A DNA stretch of 64,000 nucleotides. It comes from Salinimicrobium nanhaiense. Its GTDB lineage: Bacteria > Bacteroidota > Bacteroidia > Flavobacteriales > Flavobacteriaceae. Each line of letters starts with the position of its first letter. Position 1 is the stretch's first letter. Where the stretch lies: the NCBI GenBank assembly GCA_012038135.1, contig JAAVJQ010000003.1, positions 124,001-188,000 on the forward strand, given 5' to 3'. Shown piece after piece: positions 17,460 to 25,704 of the stretch. The notes under the pieces are model-generated. The model saw only the letters and a list, made by a program, of their open reading frames with translations. It was not told where the DNA came from and did no database searches. Position numbers and translations under genes: made by a program.

Positions 17460-18734
17460 TTACCGGGTTTTGTTCATGCGGGCATATGCTTCTTTTTCCA
17501 GCATCTCCCGGTGATTGGGATGAGCAATAGAAATGAGGGCATTTGCTCTCTGTTTCAGGTTTTTACCATAGAGATTTACCACTCCGTATTCGGTAGCGAT
17601 GTAGTGCACATGAGCTCTGGTAGTAGTAACTCCGGCACCTTCCTTTAGATAAGGTACAATCTTCGAGAACCCTTTAGTGGTGACTGATGGCATTGCAATA
17701 ATTGCTTTTCCACCTTCCGAAAGGGAAGCTCCGCGAATAAAATCCATTTGGCCACCTACTCCCGAATATTGGTAATTTCCTATAGTATCAGCACAAACCT
17801 GCCCTGTAAGATCAATTTCTATGGCGCTGTTAATAGCAGTGACCTTTGGATTTTTTCGAATCACAGCTGTATCATTTGTATAAGCAGCTTCCTTAAAATG
17901 CACCACAGGATTGTCATCAATGAAGTCATATAATTTTTGTGAGCCCAGGGCAAAACAGGTCACGATTTTTCCGGTTTTCACCTCTTTTTCCTCGCCTGTA
18001 ATGATGCCTTCTTCTATGAGCGGTAAAATACCGTCAGAAAACATTTCGGTGTGAATCCCGAGACGCTTATGGTTCATCAGGTTGTTTAGAACAACATTGG
18101 GAATTCCGCCGATGCCCATCTGGAGCGTAGCACCATCCTCGATGAGTTCGGCCACGTGTTTTCCTATCTGGATTTCTATTTCTGAAGGAGTTTCAGGATC
18201 ATGAGAGTGAATTGGTGTGTCTACTTCGATTGCTGCCGAGATCCTGCTTATGTGAATAATACCGTCTCCGTGAGTTCTTGGAACCCGTGGATTGATCTGT
18301 GCAATTACTGTTTTAGCAGTTTGAATGGCAGGTAAGGTAATATCAACAGATACTCCAAGAGAGCAGTAGCCATGTTTATCTGGGGGGGAAACCTGGATAA
18401 AGGCGACATCAAGAGGTAAAATGTTCTTACGGAACAGCAAATGGATCTCGCTGAGGAAAATGGGAATATAAGCTCCATATTCTGAATTGATGGTGTCTCT
18501 TACATTTCCTGCTGCAAAACAGCTGTTGACATAAAATGACCTTCGGTAAGGTTCCCGGGTATATCTGGCCGGGCCTTCTGTATGAATATGGAAGATCTCT
18601 ACCTTTTCCAGCTCCGTGTACCTGTCTACCAGGGCTTCAATGAGAATTTTGGGAGTCATTGCCGCACCCTGAAAGAACACCCGGTCCCCGGATTTTACAA
18701 GTGAGACCGCTTCTGCAGCCGAAACTATTTCCAT
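17460..18734 (-). CDS. Acetyl-CoA hydrolase/transferase family protein
   Basis: A 424-residue family I CoA-transferase. Landmarks are VKSGDRVFFQGAAMTP (N-terminus), VSPPDKHGYCSLGVS (about 120), the glycine loop QMGIGGIPNVV (about 205), and MFSDGILPLIEEG. The C-terminal GVGGQMDFIRGA and ATEYGVVNLYGK match acetate or 4-hydroxybutyrate CoA-transferases. It would exchange CoA between acyl-CoA and acetate, tying to fermentation-like metabolism at low oxygen. It starts 4 bp after the stop of the second yceI gene. The exact acyl substrate cannot be told. Confidence 0.85.
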   Translation of the reverse strand: MEIVSAAEAVSLVKSGDRVFFQGAAMTPKILIEALVDRYTELEKVEIFHIHTEGPARYTREPYRRSFYVNSCFAAGNVRDTINSEYGAYIPIFLSEIHLLFRKNILPLDVAFIQVSPPDKHGYCSLGVSVDITLPAIQTAKTVIAQINPRVPRTHGDGIIHISRISAAIEVDTPIHSHDPETPSEIEIQIGKHVAELIEDGATLQMGIGGIPNVVLNNLMNHKRLGIHTEMFSDGILPLIEEGIITGEEKEVKTGKIVTCFALGSQKLYDFIDDNPVVHFKEAAYTNDTAVIRKNPKVTAINSAIEIDLTGQVCADTIGNYQYSGVGGQMDFIRGASLSEGGKAIIAMPSVTTKGFSKIVPYLKEGAGVTTTRAHVHYIATEYGVVNLYGKNLKQRANALISIAHPNHREMLEKEAYARMNKTR

Positions 18735-18738
18735 AGGA

Positions 18739-19311
18739 TTATTGTTTTACGTGAAGATCGAATTCAATTTCGATGTTATCTTTTACGACGATCATTCCAA
18801 AGAGCTTTTTTGGAGGCTCCAGGTCGTAATGCTTGATATTAACCTCAAGTTTTCCTTTAAATTGAGCTATATCTCCGGTTTTAATCTTTACCGGAACATT
18901 ATAGGTTCTGTGTTTCCCGGCTATGGTGATGATCACGTGAGCTGCACCCTGAGTAGGAGAGGACAGATCAATTTTATTCACTTCCAGCCTTATTTTTGGA
19001 TGCTCATCTGATCTAAGGAGGTCGTGGAAGTCACGATTGATACCCTTGCTGCCACAATCAAATCCGCGGTTATTGAGGGAGAGAACTGCTCCATTGAAGT
19101 TAATCGTATTGCCGGTTTGCCTGTACTTTACAATTTGGGCTCCTTCAAGATAAGAATTATCAAATTCGCATTGAAAAGCAGCAATGTTCGAATCTCCTAT
19201 AATGGTAAGCTCACTTGAAGGTAAGACAGTAACTCTTTTGTTCTGAAAATCCTGTGCGTGAGTCATCGCACTGTGGAAAAGCACTAATAAAACAAACGCA
19301 ATTTTTTTCAT
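18739..19311 (-). CDS. YceI family periplasmic protein (second copy)
   Basis: A 190-residue protein with signal peptide MKKIAFVLLVLFHSAMTHAQ and a lipocalin-like YceI domain, which binds an isoprenoid or quinone-like lipid in known members. The C-terminal YDLEPPKKLFGMIVVKDNIE is the usual signature and parallels the copy at 20761. It is divergent from that copy elsewhere and contains two cysteines. It lies just after a strong hairpin that separates it from the porin gene, so its expression is probably by read-through. Confidence 0.8.
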   Translation of the reverse strand: MKKIAFVLLVLFHSAMTHAQDFQNKRVTVLPSSELTIIGDSNIAAFQCEFDNSYLEGAQIVKYRQTGNTINFNGAVLSLNNRGFDCGSKGINRDFHDLLRSDEHPKIRLEVNKIDLSSPTQGAAHVIITIAGKHRTYNVPVKIKTGDIAQFKGKLEVNIKHYDLEPPKKLFGMIVVKDNIEIEFDLHVKQ

Positions 19312-19328
19312 TTTGTCTAAAGTTAAAA

Positions 19329-19359
19329 AAAAATGGGGGAATTAGATTCCCCCATTTTT
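19329..19359. terminator. Perfect 14-bp hairpin between porin and second yceI
   Basis: Left arm 19329-19342 (AAAAATGGGGGAAT) and right arm 19346-19359 pair perfectly across a 3-nt loop, flanked by A and T runs, so the structure can terminate in both directions. It lies between the porin stop and the start of the next gene 18 bp on, with no room for an obvious promoter. It may act as a partial terminator or 3' stabiliser, giving more porin than downstream product. Confidence 0.7.
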
Positions 19360-19386
19360 CGGGCTAGTTCAAACGAATCTTTTAGA

Positions 19387-20706
19387 TTAGAAGCTAATTA
19401 CTGCCTCAATGTTAAAGCCGTTGAAGTTTCCTTCGTGGTGGATGTCAGTAACAGGATAGTCGTTGTAGTCCTGGTTTACATATTCAACTTTAGTAAGGAT
19501 GTTTTTAGTCATAAACCATCCACCGCCAAGGTTGAATCTGTTTACTGTTACATCTTCCCCAGATCTAAGTTCTCCATTTACAGTGTTGTAACGACCACCT
19601 ACGTAGAAGTTTTCATCACTTCCGAATCTGTAGATAAGTTCTCCGGCATATTGATTCCATTTTCTCTCGTCAGTTTCAGAAGCATATTTTCCTGAAGCTC
19701 TTTCATAGATTCCGAAGAATTCAAGACCACCTACTTTAATGAAAGGGTTGATCATAAAAGCTGTCATTTCATTACGAAGATCGGGATTGATACGACCTGC
19801 TCTAAAACCGTCACCTGGAAAATTTGGGTCTGGCCCTGACATTACATTATAATATCTTGATCCTGCACGGTCACCGGAATATAAGTATATGTTACGGCTT
19901 TCTGCACTGTGGAATACAGATCCTGTTAATCTAAATCTGAAATCTTCAGAGATTTGATTGTCATATCCAAATTTGGCAAGCAGAGATGGGCTAACTCCAC
20001 CTTCAGATTTTGTAGACTGGTTTAGTTTACCATTGGTGAAACCAACCATTCCAAGCCATGGTCCATTGAAGAAATAAACTTCTCCACCTACTTCTGTAGT
20101 AAAGCTATCCATTAAGTAGTTACCAACGAATGGGTTGTAAAGAGCCATTGCGTTATCAGATCTTCTAAAGTGAGCATCACCATAGTTGTTCTCCATGTGA
20201 CCAAACCTGATCCTTAAGTGCTCCATAAGACCAGAAGCTAACCCTTCACTGATGAAGTCAAGGTTATCTACTTGTAGGTATCCTCCTTTTACGTAAGTAT
20301 CAGGGTGGTTTTGAGAAGAAAGGTAAGTGTTAAGGTGTACTCTAACTCCTTTTGCAAGCAAAATGTCAAAAGTCATGTTTGCAGTAGCAAGGTTAAAGTC
20401 TTTTCCAAGTTCATATAATTCAGGAGCGCCTGAAGCATTTTCCTGTTCTAATGCCTGGAATTGAAGTGCAAAAGCACCACCAAGTCTTACCTGTACTCCT
20501 TCGAATTCACCGTAGTTGTTGTCTTTTGTAGGCTCAAATGTGCTTATACCGCGTTGATCTGGATATCTAAAGTTAGGTAGACTTCTGTCCCAAAGGGTAG
20601 TGTTTTCATTGTCTTCTACAACAAGAACATCTACATCTTGTGCCTGTGCCTGAAAGCCCATGGCCATCATTAAAGCAATTCCTGAATATTTAATTAAGTT
20701 TTTCAT
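19387..20706 (-). CDS. Outer-membrane beta-barrel porin-like protein
   Basis: A 439-residue protein with signal peptide (GIALMMAMGFQAQAQ, cleaved near 22) and a long run of alternating amphipathic beta strands (for example VQVRLGGAFALQFQAL, VRVHLNTYLSSQN). It ends in a C-terminal phenylalanine (EAVISF), as expected of an outer-membrane barrel. It resembles porins that admit small anions; the substrate is unknown. Translation-friendly codons and the hairpin behind it suggest high expression. It is the second gene after the FNR-type promoter at 21406, so it is probably induced with the respiratory genes. Confidence 0.75.
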   Translation of the reverse strand: MKNLIKYSGIALMMAMGFQAQAQDVDVLVVEDNENTTLWDRSLPNFRYPDQRGISTFEPTKDNNYGEFEGVQVRLGGAFALQFQALEQENASGAPELYELGKDFNLATANMTFDILLAKGVRVHLNTYLSSQNHPDTYVKGGYLQVDNLDFISEGLASGLMEHLRIRFGHMENNYGDAHFRRSDNAMALYNPFVGNYLMDSFTTEVGGEVYFFNGPWLGMVGFTNGKLNQSTKSEGGVSPSLLAKFGYDNQISEDFRFRLTGSVFHSAESRNIYLYSGDRAGSRYYNVMSGPDPNFPGDGFRAGRINPDLRNEMTAFMINPFIKVGGLEFFGIYERASGKYASETDERKWNQYAGELIYRFGSDENFYVGGRYNTVNGELRSGEDVTVNRFNLGGGWFMTKNILTKVEYVNQDYNDYPVTDIHHEGNFNGFNIEAVISF

Positions 20707-20760
20707 TTTGATAGAAATAATGGTGATAGTTGATAATTATTAACTTGTTTGATTTAAAGA

Positions 20761-21351
20761 TTATTTAGTAAATGCCACTTCGAATTTGATGTTTAAGTCG
20801 TCTCCTGTAGTTATGGTGCCAAACATGGCTTTTGGAGGATCTACGTTAAATTCGCTCATTTTGATCTTCTTCTCTCCGCTTAGCACTATTTTGTCTCCGC
20901 TTACTTTAGCATCAAAAATTATCTCGACATTTTTCTTAGTTCCTGCAATGGTTAACGCACCGGTGGTGGTCACTTTACAGCTGCTTTTTGAAGTACAATC
21001 GAGGTTATTCACTTTTTGAAGTTGGTAAATGATGGTTTTGTGCTTATCTGTGTTAATGGCCTTATAAGCGTTTTTGTCCATTCCTCCTTTTCCGCTCTTC
21101 AAACTTTCAGCAACCACGGTAAACTTGATGTCGTCGATCTGCACTAATTGCCCGTCTGTCATTTGGACCTTCATAGAACCCTGGAGATTCTCTGCAGTCA
21201 TCTCCCAGTCGTGTACATTTGAAGTTCCTTCTACTTTTACTTTGGAAGCAGCATTATTTACATTATATGTCTGTGCAAATGTTGTATTGGCAGTGAATAC
21301 CATTACCAGAAAGCTTCCAATTACTAACCAAAGGTTCTTTTTTGTGTTCAT
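20761..21351 (-). CDS. YceI family periplasmic protein (first copy)
   Basis: A 196-residue protein with signal peptide (LWLVIGSFLVMVFTANTTFAQ) and a YceI domain: SNVHDWEMTAENLQGSM, then the C-terminal NVDPPKAMFGTITTGDDL. YceI proteins bind polyisoprenoids and often sit beside cytochrome genes. The operon order yceI-porin-yceI-CoA-transferase follows from short gaps (54, 75 and 4 bp). The promoter carries an FNR-type box. The pair KSSCKV and LDCTS contains two cysteines that may form a disulfide. Confidence 0.82.
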   Translation of the reverse strand: MNTKKNLWLVIGSFLVMVFTANTTFAQTYNVNNAASKVKVEGTSNVHDWEMTAENLQGSMKVQMTDGQLVQIDDIKFTVVAESLKSGKGGMDKNAYKAINTDKHKTIIYQLQKVNNLDCTSKSSCKVTTTGALTIAGTKKNVEIIFDAKVSGDKIVLSGEKKIKMSEFNVDPPKAMFGTITTGDDLNIKFEVAFTK

Positions 21352-21374
21352 GATTTTTGTTTTTAATTATGATA

Positions 21375-21417
21375 CAAAGATGGGACAGAAATGGAGGTTA
21401 GAGTATGACGCGGGTCA
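21375..21417 (-). promoter_or_regulatory. FNR-type box and -7 element of the yceI-porin operon
   Basis: On the reverse strand TGACCCGCGTCA (21417 to 21406) continues as TACTC, fitting TGAY-N4-RTCA. The -7 element CATCTTTG is at 21382-21375. The centre is again 29.5 bp from the -7 element. Confidence 0.65.
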
Positions 21418-21424
21418 GCTTTCG

Positions 21425-21720
21425 GGCAGTTTCTTGGCGGTGCATAATATTTTTTTAAGTTCTCTTTCACAAAATGGGTAAGTGCCACAAACAAGAGACT
21501 TAGATTTTAAGTACCGAAAAGTGGCACTGCAAAAGATGATCCTGCTCATGCTTTCCCTCCCTATCCGAGAAAAAAGTTCCAAAAGAAACCGTGAATCGAC
21601 AAGGGTTTTAGAGAACTTTAACGGAAAAATAGGGGCTGGCCGGGATAAATTAGATAAATATGTCCCAATTGTGAAAGAAGGATTAGCCTTAATAGTAAGG
21701 CAGTAACATTTTTTTAAGAT
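21425..21720 (+). other. Spacer with a doubtful small reading frame
   Basis: A frame at 21482-21706 (GTG start; an in-frame ATG lies at about 21536) could code for up to 74 residues, rich in Lys/Arg and without a recognisable motif. Near its end GCCTTA-ATAG-TAAGGC (21686-21701) forms a hairpin followed by a T-run at 21709-21715, which looks like a rightward terminator. No promoter was identified. The frame is more likely chance than gene. Confidence 0.3.
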
Positions 21721-22422
21721 TTAATGACAGGAAGAAGCGGCAGTAACCTCTTGAGTTACTTCAGCAGGTGAAAGATAAGGGATGTCCAGTCCCAGGCCTC
21801 TTATAATAAAAAGGAGTCCAATGATCACCACCAAGGCAGGAATAAGCTTCTGAACTTTTTTCCTCATGGTACCACCCAGCAAGCTACTGAAGTAGACTGC
21901 CGTGGTCATTAAAGGTATTGTACCCAGGCCGAACAACAGCATATAAAGACTTCCCCAAAGAAGACTCCCGGCTGCAATTGAACCAAAAACAGCCATATAG
22001 ACCAGCCCACAGGGAAGGAAGCCGTTAAGGAAACCGATAGTGAAAAAGGTATCGGGTGTTTTTTTCTTTAATGCCGCCCCCAGGGAAGATTTTACCTTCC
22101 CAATGAGGCGGTATAAAGGTTGTGAAAAATTATATTTTTGAAACTGCCTTACAGGCAGCATGATCACCAGGATCATGAGTGCTCCAATAGCAATGGAAAG
22201 TTGTTGCTGAAAACCGAACAGGTTAAGGCTTTTTCCTATTAACCCGAATGCCAATCCTATTATACCATAGGCCAGTAATCTGCCAAAATGATACAGGAAG
22301 ATCTGGAAGAACTTTTTTACCTGATTGTCACGCGACACCGGAAGCATGAATGCTATGGGGCCACACATGCCTATACAGTGAAAACTTCCAAGGATCCCTA
22401 ATATTAAAGCAGAATACAGCAC
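21721..22422 (-). CDS. TauE/SafE (DsbD-like) membrane protein of the cco operon
   Basis: A 233-residue protein with about six helices. The paired motifs HCIGMCGP (near residue 15) and GFLPCGLVY (near 130) are typical of the small membrane proteins encoded at the end of cbb3 oxidase operons in Bacteroidota. These are often labelled sulfite exporter and are thought to help copper delivery or oxidase assembly. The C-terminus ends SSCH, a possible metal site. It starts with GTG directly after the FixH-like stop, so translation is coupled. Confidence 0.8.
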   Translation of the reverse strand: MLYSALILGILGSFHCIGMCGPIAFMLPVSRDNQVKKFFQIFLYHFGRLLAYGIIGLAFGLIGKSLNLFGFQQQLSIAIGALMILVIMLPVRQFQKYNFSQPLYRLIGKVKSSLGAALKKKTPDTFFTIGFLNGFLPCGLVYMAVFGSIAAGSLLWGSLYMLLFGLGTIPLMTTAVYFSSLLGGTMRKKVQKLIPALVVIIGLLFIIRGLGLDIPYLSPAEVTQEVTAASSCH

Positions 22423-22869
22423 CTAGTATTTAATATCTTCTTTAAAATAATATGCTTCGTCCTGGTAAGTCCAGTCAATAATGATGTTCCAACGGCCGCC
22501 AGCTAAGCGCTTATCAGGTACGAGCAATTGATTAGAGGACAATGAAAGAGGAATCTCAAAGTCCAGTTGCTTGTTTGACGGCCGGTATAGGAACACCTTT
22601 CCTTCTATTTTTGAAAACTCCAGCTCTGCCGGAAAGGTGATCACCACTCCTTCTGAAGTTTTTTCCACATTTATATTTTCTGAAAGCAGGGTAGCATTTT
22701 CGGTTTTATCCAGTTGCTCCTGAAATGTTAGTTCTGTCTTATAATATTCTTCTACCACAAGATCGTGGCTATAGGCTTTATCTGTGATCATTGTGACAAC
22801 AAAGAACATTATGAAACTAATAAAGCTTACGATAGCCATTACAATGGCTGTACCCCAGGATATCTTCAT
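22423..22869 (-). CDS. ccoH: FixH/CcoH family oxidase assembly protein
   Basis: A 148-residue protein with one N-terminal helix (ISWGTAIVMAIVSFISFIMFFVV) followed by a periplasmic beta domain. SHDLVVEEYYKTELTFQEQ is characteristic of FixH, which helps assemble cbb3 oxidase. ATG at 22869 was chosen because the earlier ATG at 22908 would run through the upstream gene. It is located 4 bp after the cupin stop and next to ccoG, as in most cco operons. Confidence 0.85.
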   Translation of the reverse strand: MKISWGTAIVMAIVSFISFIMFFVVTMITDKAYSHDLVVEEYYKTELTFQEQLDKTENATLLSENINVEKTSEGVVITFPAELEFSKIEGKVFLYRPSNKQLDFEIPLSLSSNQLLVPDKRLAGGRWNIIIDWTYQDEAYYFKEDIKY

Positions 22870-22873
22870 GATT

Positions 22874-23170
22874 TTACTTTTTAATGACAAGGAAAACACT
22901 GTCCTCATGCGGTTCTACAGCATGATATTCTCCAATTGGAATAATATGTTCGTCAAAAAGATCCAATCTGGTCCTTTTGTCTCCTGCTATATAGGTAACA
23001 GCGCCCTTTATAACAAGGATCCTTGCCGGGATATCACTTTTATGCTCTTTTAAGATCACATCCTTATTAAGACCAATTGCCAATACGTGTGATCCCTCTT
23101 CCTGTTCAAATTTCCTCACCAGGATCTTTGTCGCGGTGGGTAATTCTGATAATATTTCTTTTACTAGCAT
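22874..23170 (-). CDS. Small cupin-like protein inside the cco operon
   Basis: A 98-residue single-domain beta protein. EHKSDIPARILVIKGAVTYIAGD and HIIPIGEYHAVEPHEDSVFLVI form the two halves of a cupin barrel, with His residues placed to bind a metal or to have done so. It is not a standard cbb3 assembly factor. ATG at 23170 is preferred to TTG at 23245, which would overlap ccoG. It is placed between ccoG (28 bp gap) and ccoH (3 bp gap). Its role is unknown; a sensory or metal-binding part is possible. Confidence 0.7.
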   Translation of the reverse strand: MLVKEILSELPTATKILVRKFEQEEGSHVLAIGLNKDVILKEHKSDIPARILVIKGAVTYIAGDKRTRLDLFDEHIIPIGEYHAVEPHEDSVFLVIKK

Positions 23171-23198
23171 TGCAATACTTTTTTCCTTTATAAAGATT

Positions 23199-24617
23199 TT
23201 ATCTGAAACTCCTCGGACCCATGAAATTGGTCGTAGTGGTTTCAATTAATTTATTCCCGCTGTAGATCCCAATTTCTAATGAACTCTTTTCGTCTTTCAA
23301 AATCGCCTTCGGAATTTCGATGAAGAGAGTTCCCTCGGCCAGGCCTTTTTCAGGCACAGTAAGATTCTCGTGAGTGACCGACTCTATAGTACCGTCGTGA
23401 GACAGTAATTTGAAATGTACATCTTCAAAACTGCCGGTGGTTTTATTGATGAGCTTAAAAGTGTACACATTACTTATGATATTATTTTCCTGTGTTTCAT
23501 ATAACTGCCCCGGAAGTCTCAAAATAGTCGCTTCCACATCAGACCGTATGAACAACATTCCCGATAATATTCCAACCAGCACCAGCATTATGGCTGCAAA
23601 GCCTTTCATTCTCGGGTTAAAGGTGAATTTCTCCTCTTTCTCAATATTCTCTTCAGAATAGAAGCCAATGAGTCCTTTTGGAAGATCTACTTTTTCCATA
23701 ATCGTATCACAGGCATCGATACAGGCGGTACAGTTGATACACTCCAGCTGAGTACCATTCCTAATGTCGATCCCGGTAGGACATACATTCACACACTGGA
23801 AGCAGTCGATACAATCTCCTTTTCCCAAAGCCGCGCGATCTTCATTCTTCTTGAATTTTGAACGGCCCTGTGTTCTTTCTCCCCTTTTCCTGTCATAAGC
23901 CACAACTACAGATTTCTTATCCAGCAGTACACTCTGTAATCTCCCGTAGGGGCAGGCAATAGTACAAACCTGTTCTCTGAACCAGGAGAAGATAAAATAG
24001 AAGACACCGGTAAAGATCATTAGGGCAGTGAAGGTGCTAAGGTTTTCCAGCGGCCCTTGGGTAACGTACTGCAGTAATCTTTTGCTTCCCACGAGGTAGG
24101 CTAAGAACACATTTGCTATTCCGAAGGAGATAAGGAAGAAAAGAAACCATTTAAATCCTTTTTTCCTGATCTTCTCATTGTTCCATTCCTGTTTATCGAG
24201 GCGCATTTGTGCTCCCCGGTCACCTTCGATCCAATATTCGATCTTCCTGAATACCATTTCCATGAAGATGGTCTGGGGGCAGATCCATCCACAAAATATC
24301 CTTCCAAAGGCAGAGGTGAACAGGGTGATGAACAAAACCCCAATGATCATCGCTGTTACACCCAGATAAAAATCCTGTGGCCAGAATGGTTGTGCAAAAA
24401 TGTAAAACTCCCTTCCTATTACATTAAACAGCATGAATTGATTACCGTTAATGTGTATAAAAGGGGAAAGGATAAGAAAAGCCAGCAGCACCCAGGTGAG
24501 CTGGGTACGATACCGGTAAAATCGTCCCTCAGGTTTTTTAGGATAGACCCAGGCTCTTTTGCCCTCGGCATTCATGGTGCCTATTCTGTCCCTGAAGTTG
24601 TTATTTTCTTTATCCAA
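23199..24617 (-). CDS. ccoG: Cytochrome c oxidase accessory protein CcoG (FixG/RdxA)
   Basis: A 472-residue membrane ferredoxin. Helices include LTWVLLAFLILSPFIHI and MIIGVLFITLFTSAF; CGWICPQTIF and CTIACPYGR are the membrane-proximal cysteine motifs. Two [4Fe-4S] motifs appear at CIDCFQCVNVCPTGID and CINCTACIDACD. CcoG is thought to reduce copper for insertion into cbb3 oxidase. The only start that keeps the conserved FRDRIGT N-terminus is TTG at 24617, since a stop lies two codons upstream. That TTG sits in the 14-bp palindrome AAAGCTTAAGCTTT (24616-24629). Confidence 0.92.
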   Translation of the reverse strand: MDKENNNFRDRIGTMNAEGKRAWVYPKKPEGRFYRYRTQLTWVLLAFLILSPFIHINGNQFMLFNVIGREFYIFAQPFWPQDFYLGVTAMIIGVLFITLFTSAFGRIFCGWICPQTIFMEMVFRKIEYWIEGDRGAQMRLDKQEWNNEKIRKKGFKWFLFFLISFGIANVFLAYLVGSKRLLQYVTQGPLENLSTFTALMIFTGVFYFIFSWFREQVCTIACPYGRLQSVLLDKKSVVVAYDRKRGERTQGRSKFKKNEDRAALGKGDCIDCFQCVNVCPTGIDIRNGTQLECINCTACIDACDTIMEKVDLPKGLIGFYSEENIEKEEKFTFNPRMKGFAAIMLVLVGILSGMLFIRSDVEATILRLPGQLYETQENNIISNVYTFKLINKTTGSFEDVHFKLLSHDGTIESVTHENLTVPEKGLAEGTLFIEIPKAILKDEKSSLEIGIYSGNKLIETTTTNFMGPRSFR

Positions 24618-24641
24618 AGCTTAAGCTTTCTTTTTTATCGA

Positions 24642-25517
24642 TTATTCTTCTGCCCAAATTTCCCCTTCGGCTTCCTTGGGATTTGCAGGAGTTGTTCCCT
24701 GCAGGCTCAAAACATAACTTGCAATCTGCTGAATTTCGGTAGGCTTTAGTGAGGATTTCCAGGCGATCATTCCTTTTCCTGCACGCCCTCCTTCACTTAT
24801 AGTATGGAATACATTCTTTATTCCGCCGCCAAGGATCCAGTGTTCGTCGGCAAGGTTTGGACCAATTCCTCCACCTCCATCCCCTGCATGGCAAGCCATA
24901 CAGTTGGTTTGGTACAGGGCAGCTCCTTTTTCCAGTTCTCCCGCATCAGTCAGTAACACTACAGATTCTGCATCCACAAGATCTGGAGCATTCTTTTTGT
25001 ATTCTTCTACCGCCAGTTTTGCCGCCAGCATTTCGGTTTCATATTCTGTCACCTGGTTATCTCCGTCAAAAATGTGATAATAAGCCATATACCCGGCTGC
25101 GTAAATTATAGAGGCATAGAAGGAATAGAGCCACCATGGCGGTAACTTGTTATCCAGTTCTTTAATACCGTCGTAGTTATGATCCAGCTCCAGGTCTCTT
25201 TCTTCAGAAATTGGGCGGGTACCAGTAGCTTTTCGGTACAGCTGCTTCAGGTCGTACTTTTTCATACGCTCCTGTTGAGCTGCCATGTAGCGTTCTTTAG
25301 CTTCGGGAGTAAGGGCCTGGAACATAATATTCTCAAAGGCATCAAGAATAAATTCCGCAGCGATTAAAAGCAGAAGAAAAACCAAAAGGACAACAGCCAG
25401 TAAAGGATGTTCTACAAAAGCATAATTATCGCCCGAATCAACAAGGAATTCCAGGGCTCCTGCGATGATCATAAAGAAAACAGGAATTCTTATCCAGGCC
25501 GGGATTGCGTGTCTCAT
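24642..25517 (-). CDS. ccoP: cbb3 oxidase subunit CcoP (mono-heme)
   Basis: A 291-residue protein with two N-terminal helices (about 10-28 and 38-58), a linker, a further helix (PPWWLYSFYASIIYAAGYMAYY reads around 126-147), and one cytochrome c domain with CMACH at 206-210. The distal ligand is probably Met in KGMIAWKSSL. Proteobacterial CcoP has two hemes; this one has one, a known variation in Bacteroidota. It passes electrons to the oxidase. It overlaps ccoQ by 4 bp (ATGA). Confidence 0.9.
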   Translation of the reverse strand: MRHAIPAWIRIPVFFMIIAGALEFLVDSGDNYAFVEHPLLAVVLLVFLLLLIAAEFILDAFENIMFQALTPEAKERYMAAQQERMKKYDLKQLYRKATGTRPISEERDLELDHNYDGIKELDNKLPPWWLYSFYASIIYAAGYMAYYHIFDGDNQVTEYETEMLAAKLAVEEYKKNAPDLVDAESVVLLTDAGELEKGAALYQTNCMACHAGDGGGGIGPNLADEHWILGGGIKNVFHTISEGGRAGKGMIAWKSSLKPTEIQQIASYVLSLQGTTPANPKEAEGEIWAEE

Positions 25518-25699
25518 GAGTTTTGGTCGTTATCTGGTTCTAATGGAATTTGTTCTACAGTATGGATGTAATCTTTTTTGGCAGTAAAGACCCACCAGAA
25601 AAGCGCTACAAAAAAGAGGAAGAAAATGAGGAGGGAGATGATGGGATAAACCTCGATCCCATCAATTGTCTCCATGTGTCCTTTTATAAATTTTAGCAT
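25514..25699 (-). CDS. ccoQ: CcoQ/FixQ-like small subunit
   Basis: A 61-residue single-helix protein (ISLLIFFLFFVALFWWVF), with the post-helix KKDY motif common in CcoQ. CcoQ stabilises the cbb3 complex. It sits between ccoNO and ccoP, overlaps ccoP by 4 bp, and is shorter and less conserved than its neighbours. The call rests on size, topology and position. Confidence 0.8.
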   Translation of the reverse strand: MLKFIKGHMETIDGIEVYPIISLLIFFLFFVALFWWVFTAKKDYIHTVEQIPLEPDNDQNS

Positions 25700-25704
25700 G
25701 ATAA

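Noticed and set aside
21482..21706. Possible 74-residue gene between yceI and the cco operon
   Set aside because: GTG start, no motif, no promoter, and its end overlaps a terminator-like hairpin; kept only as a doubtful note.
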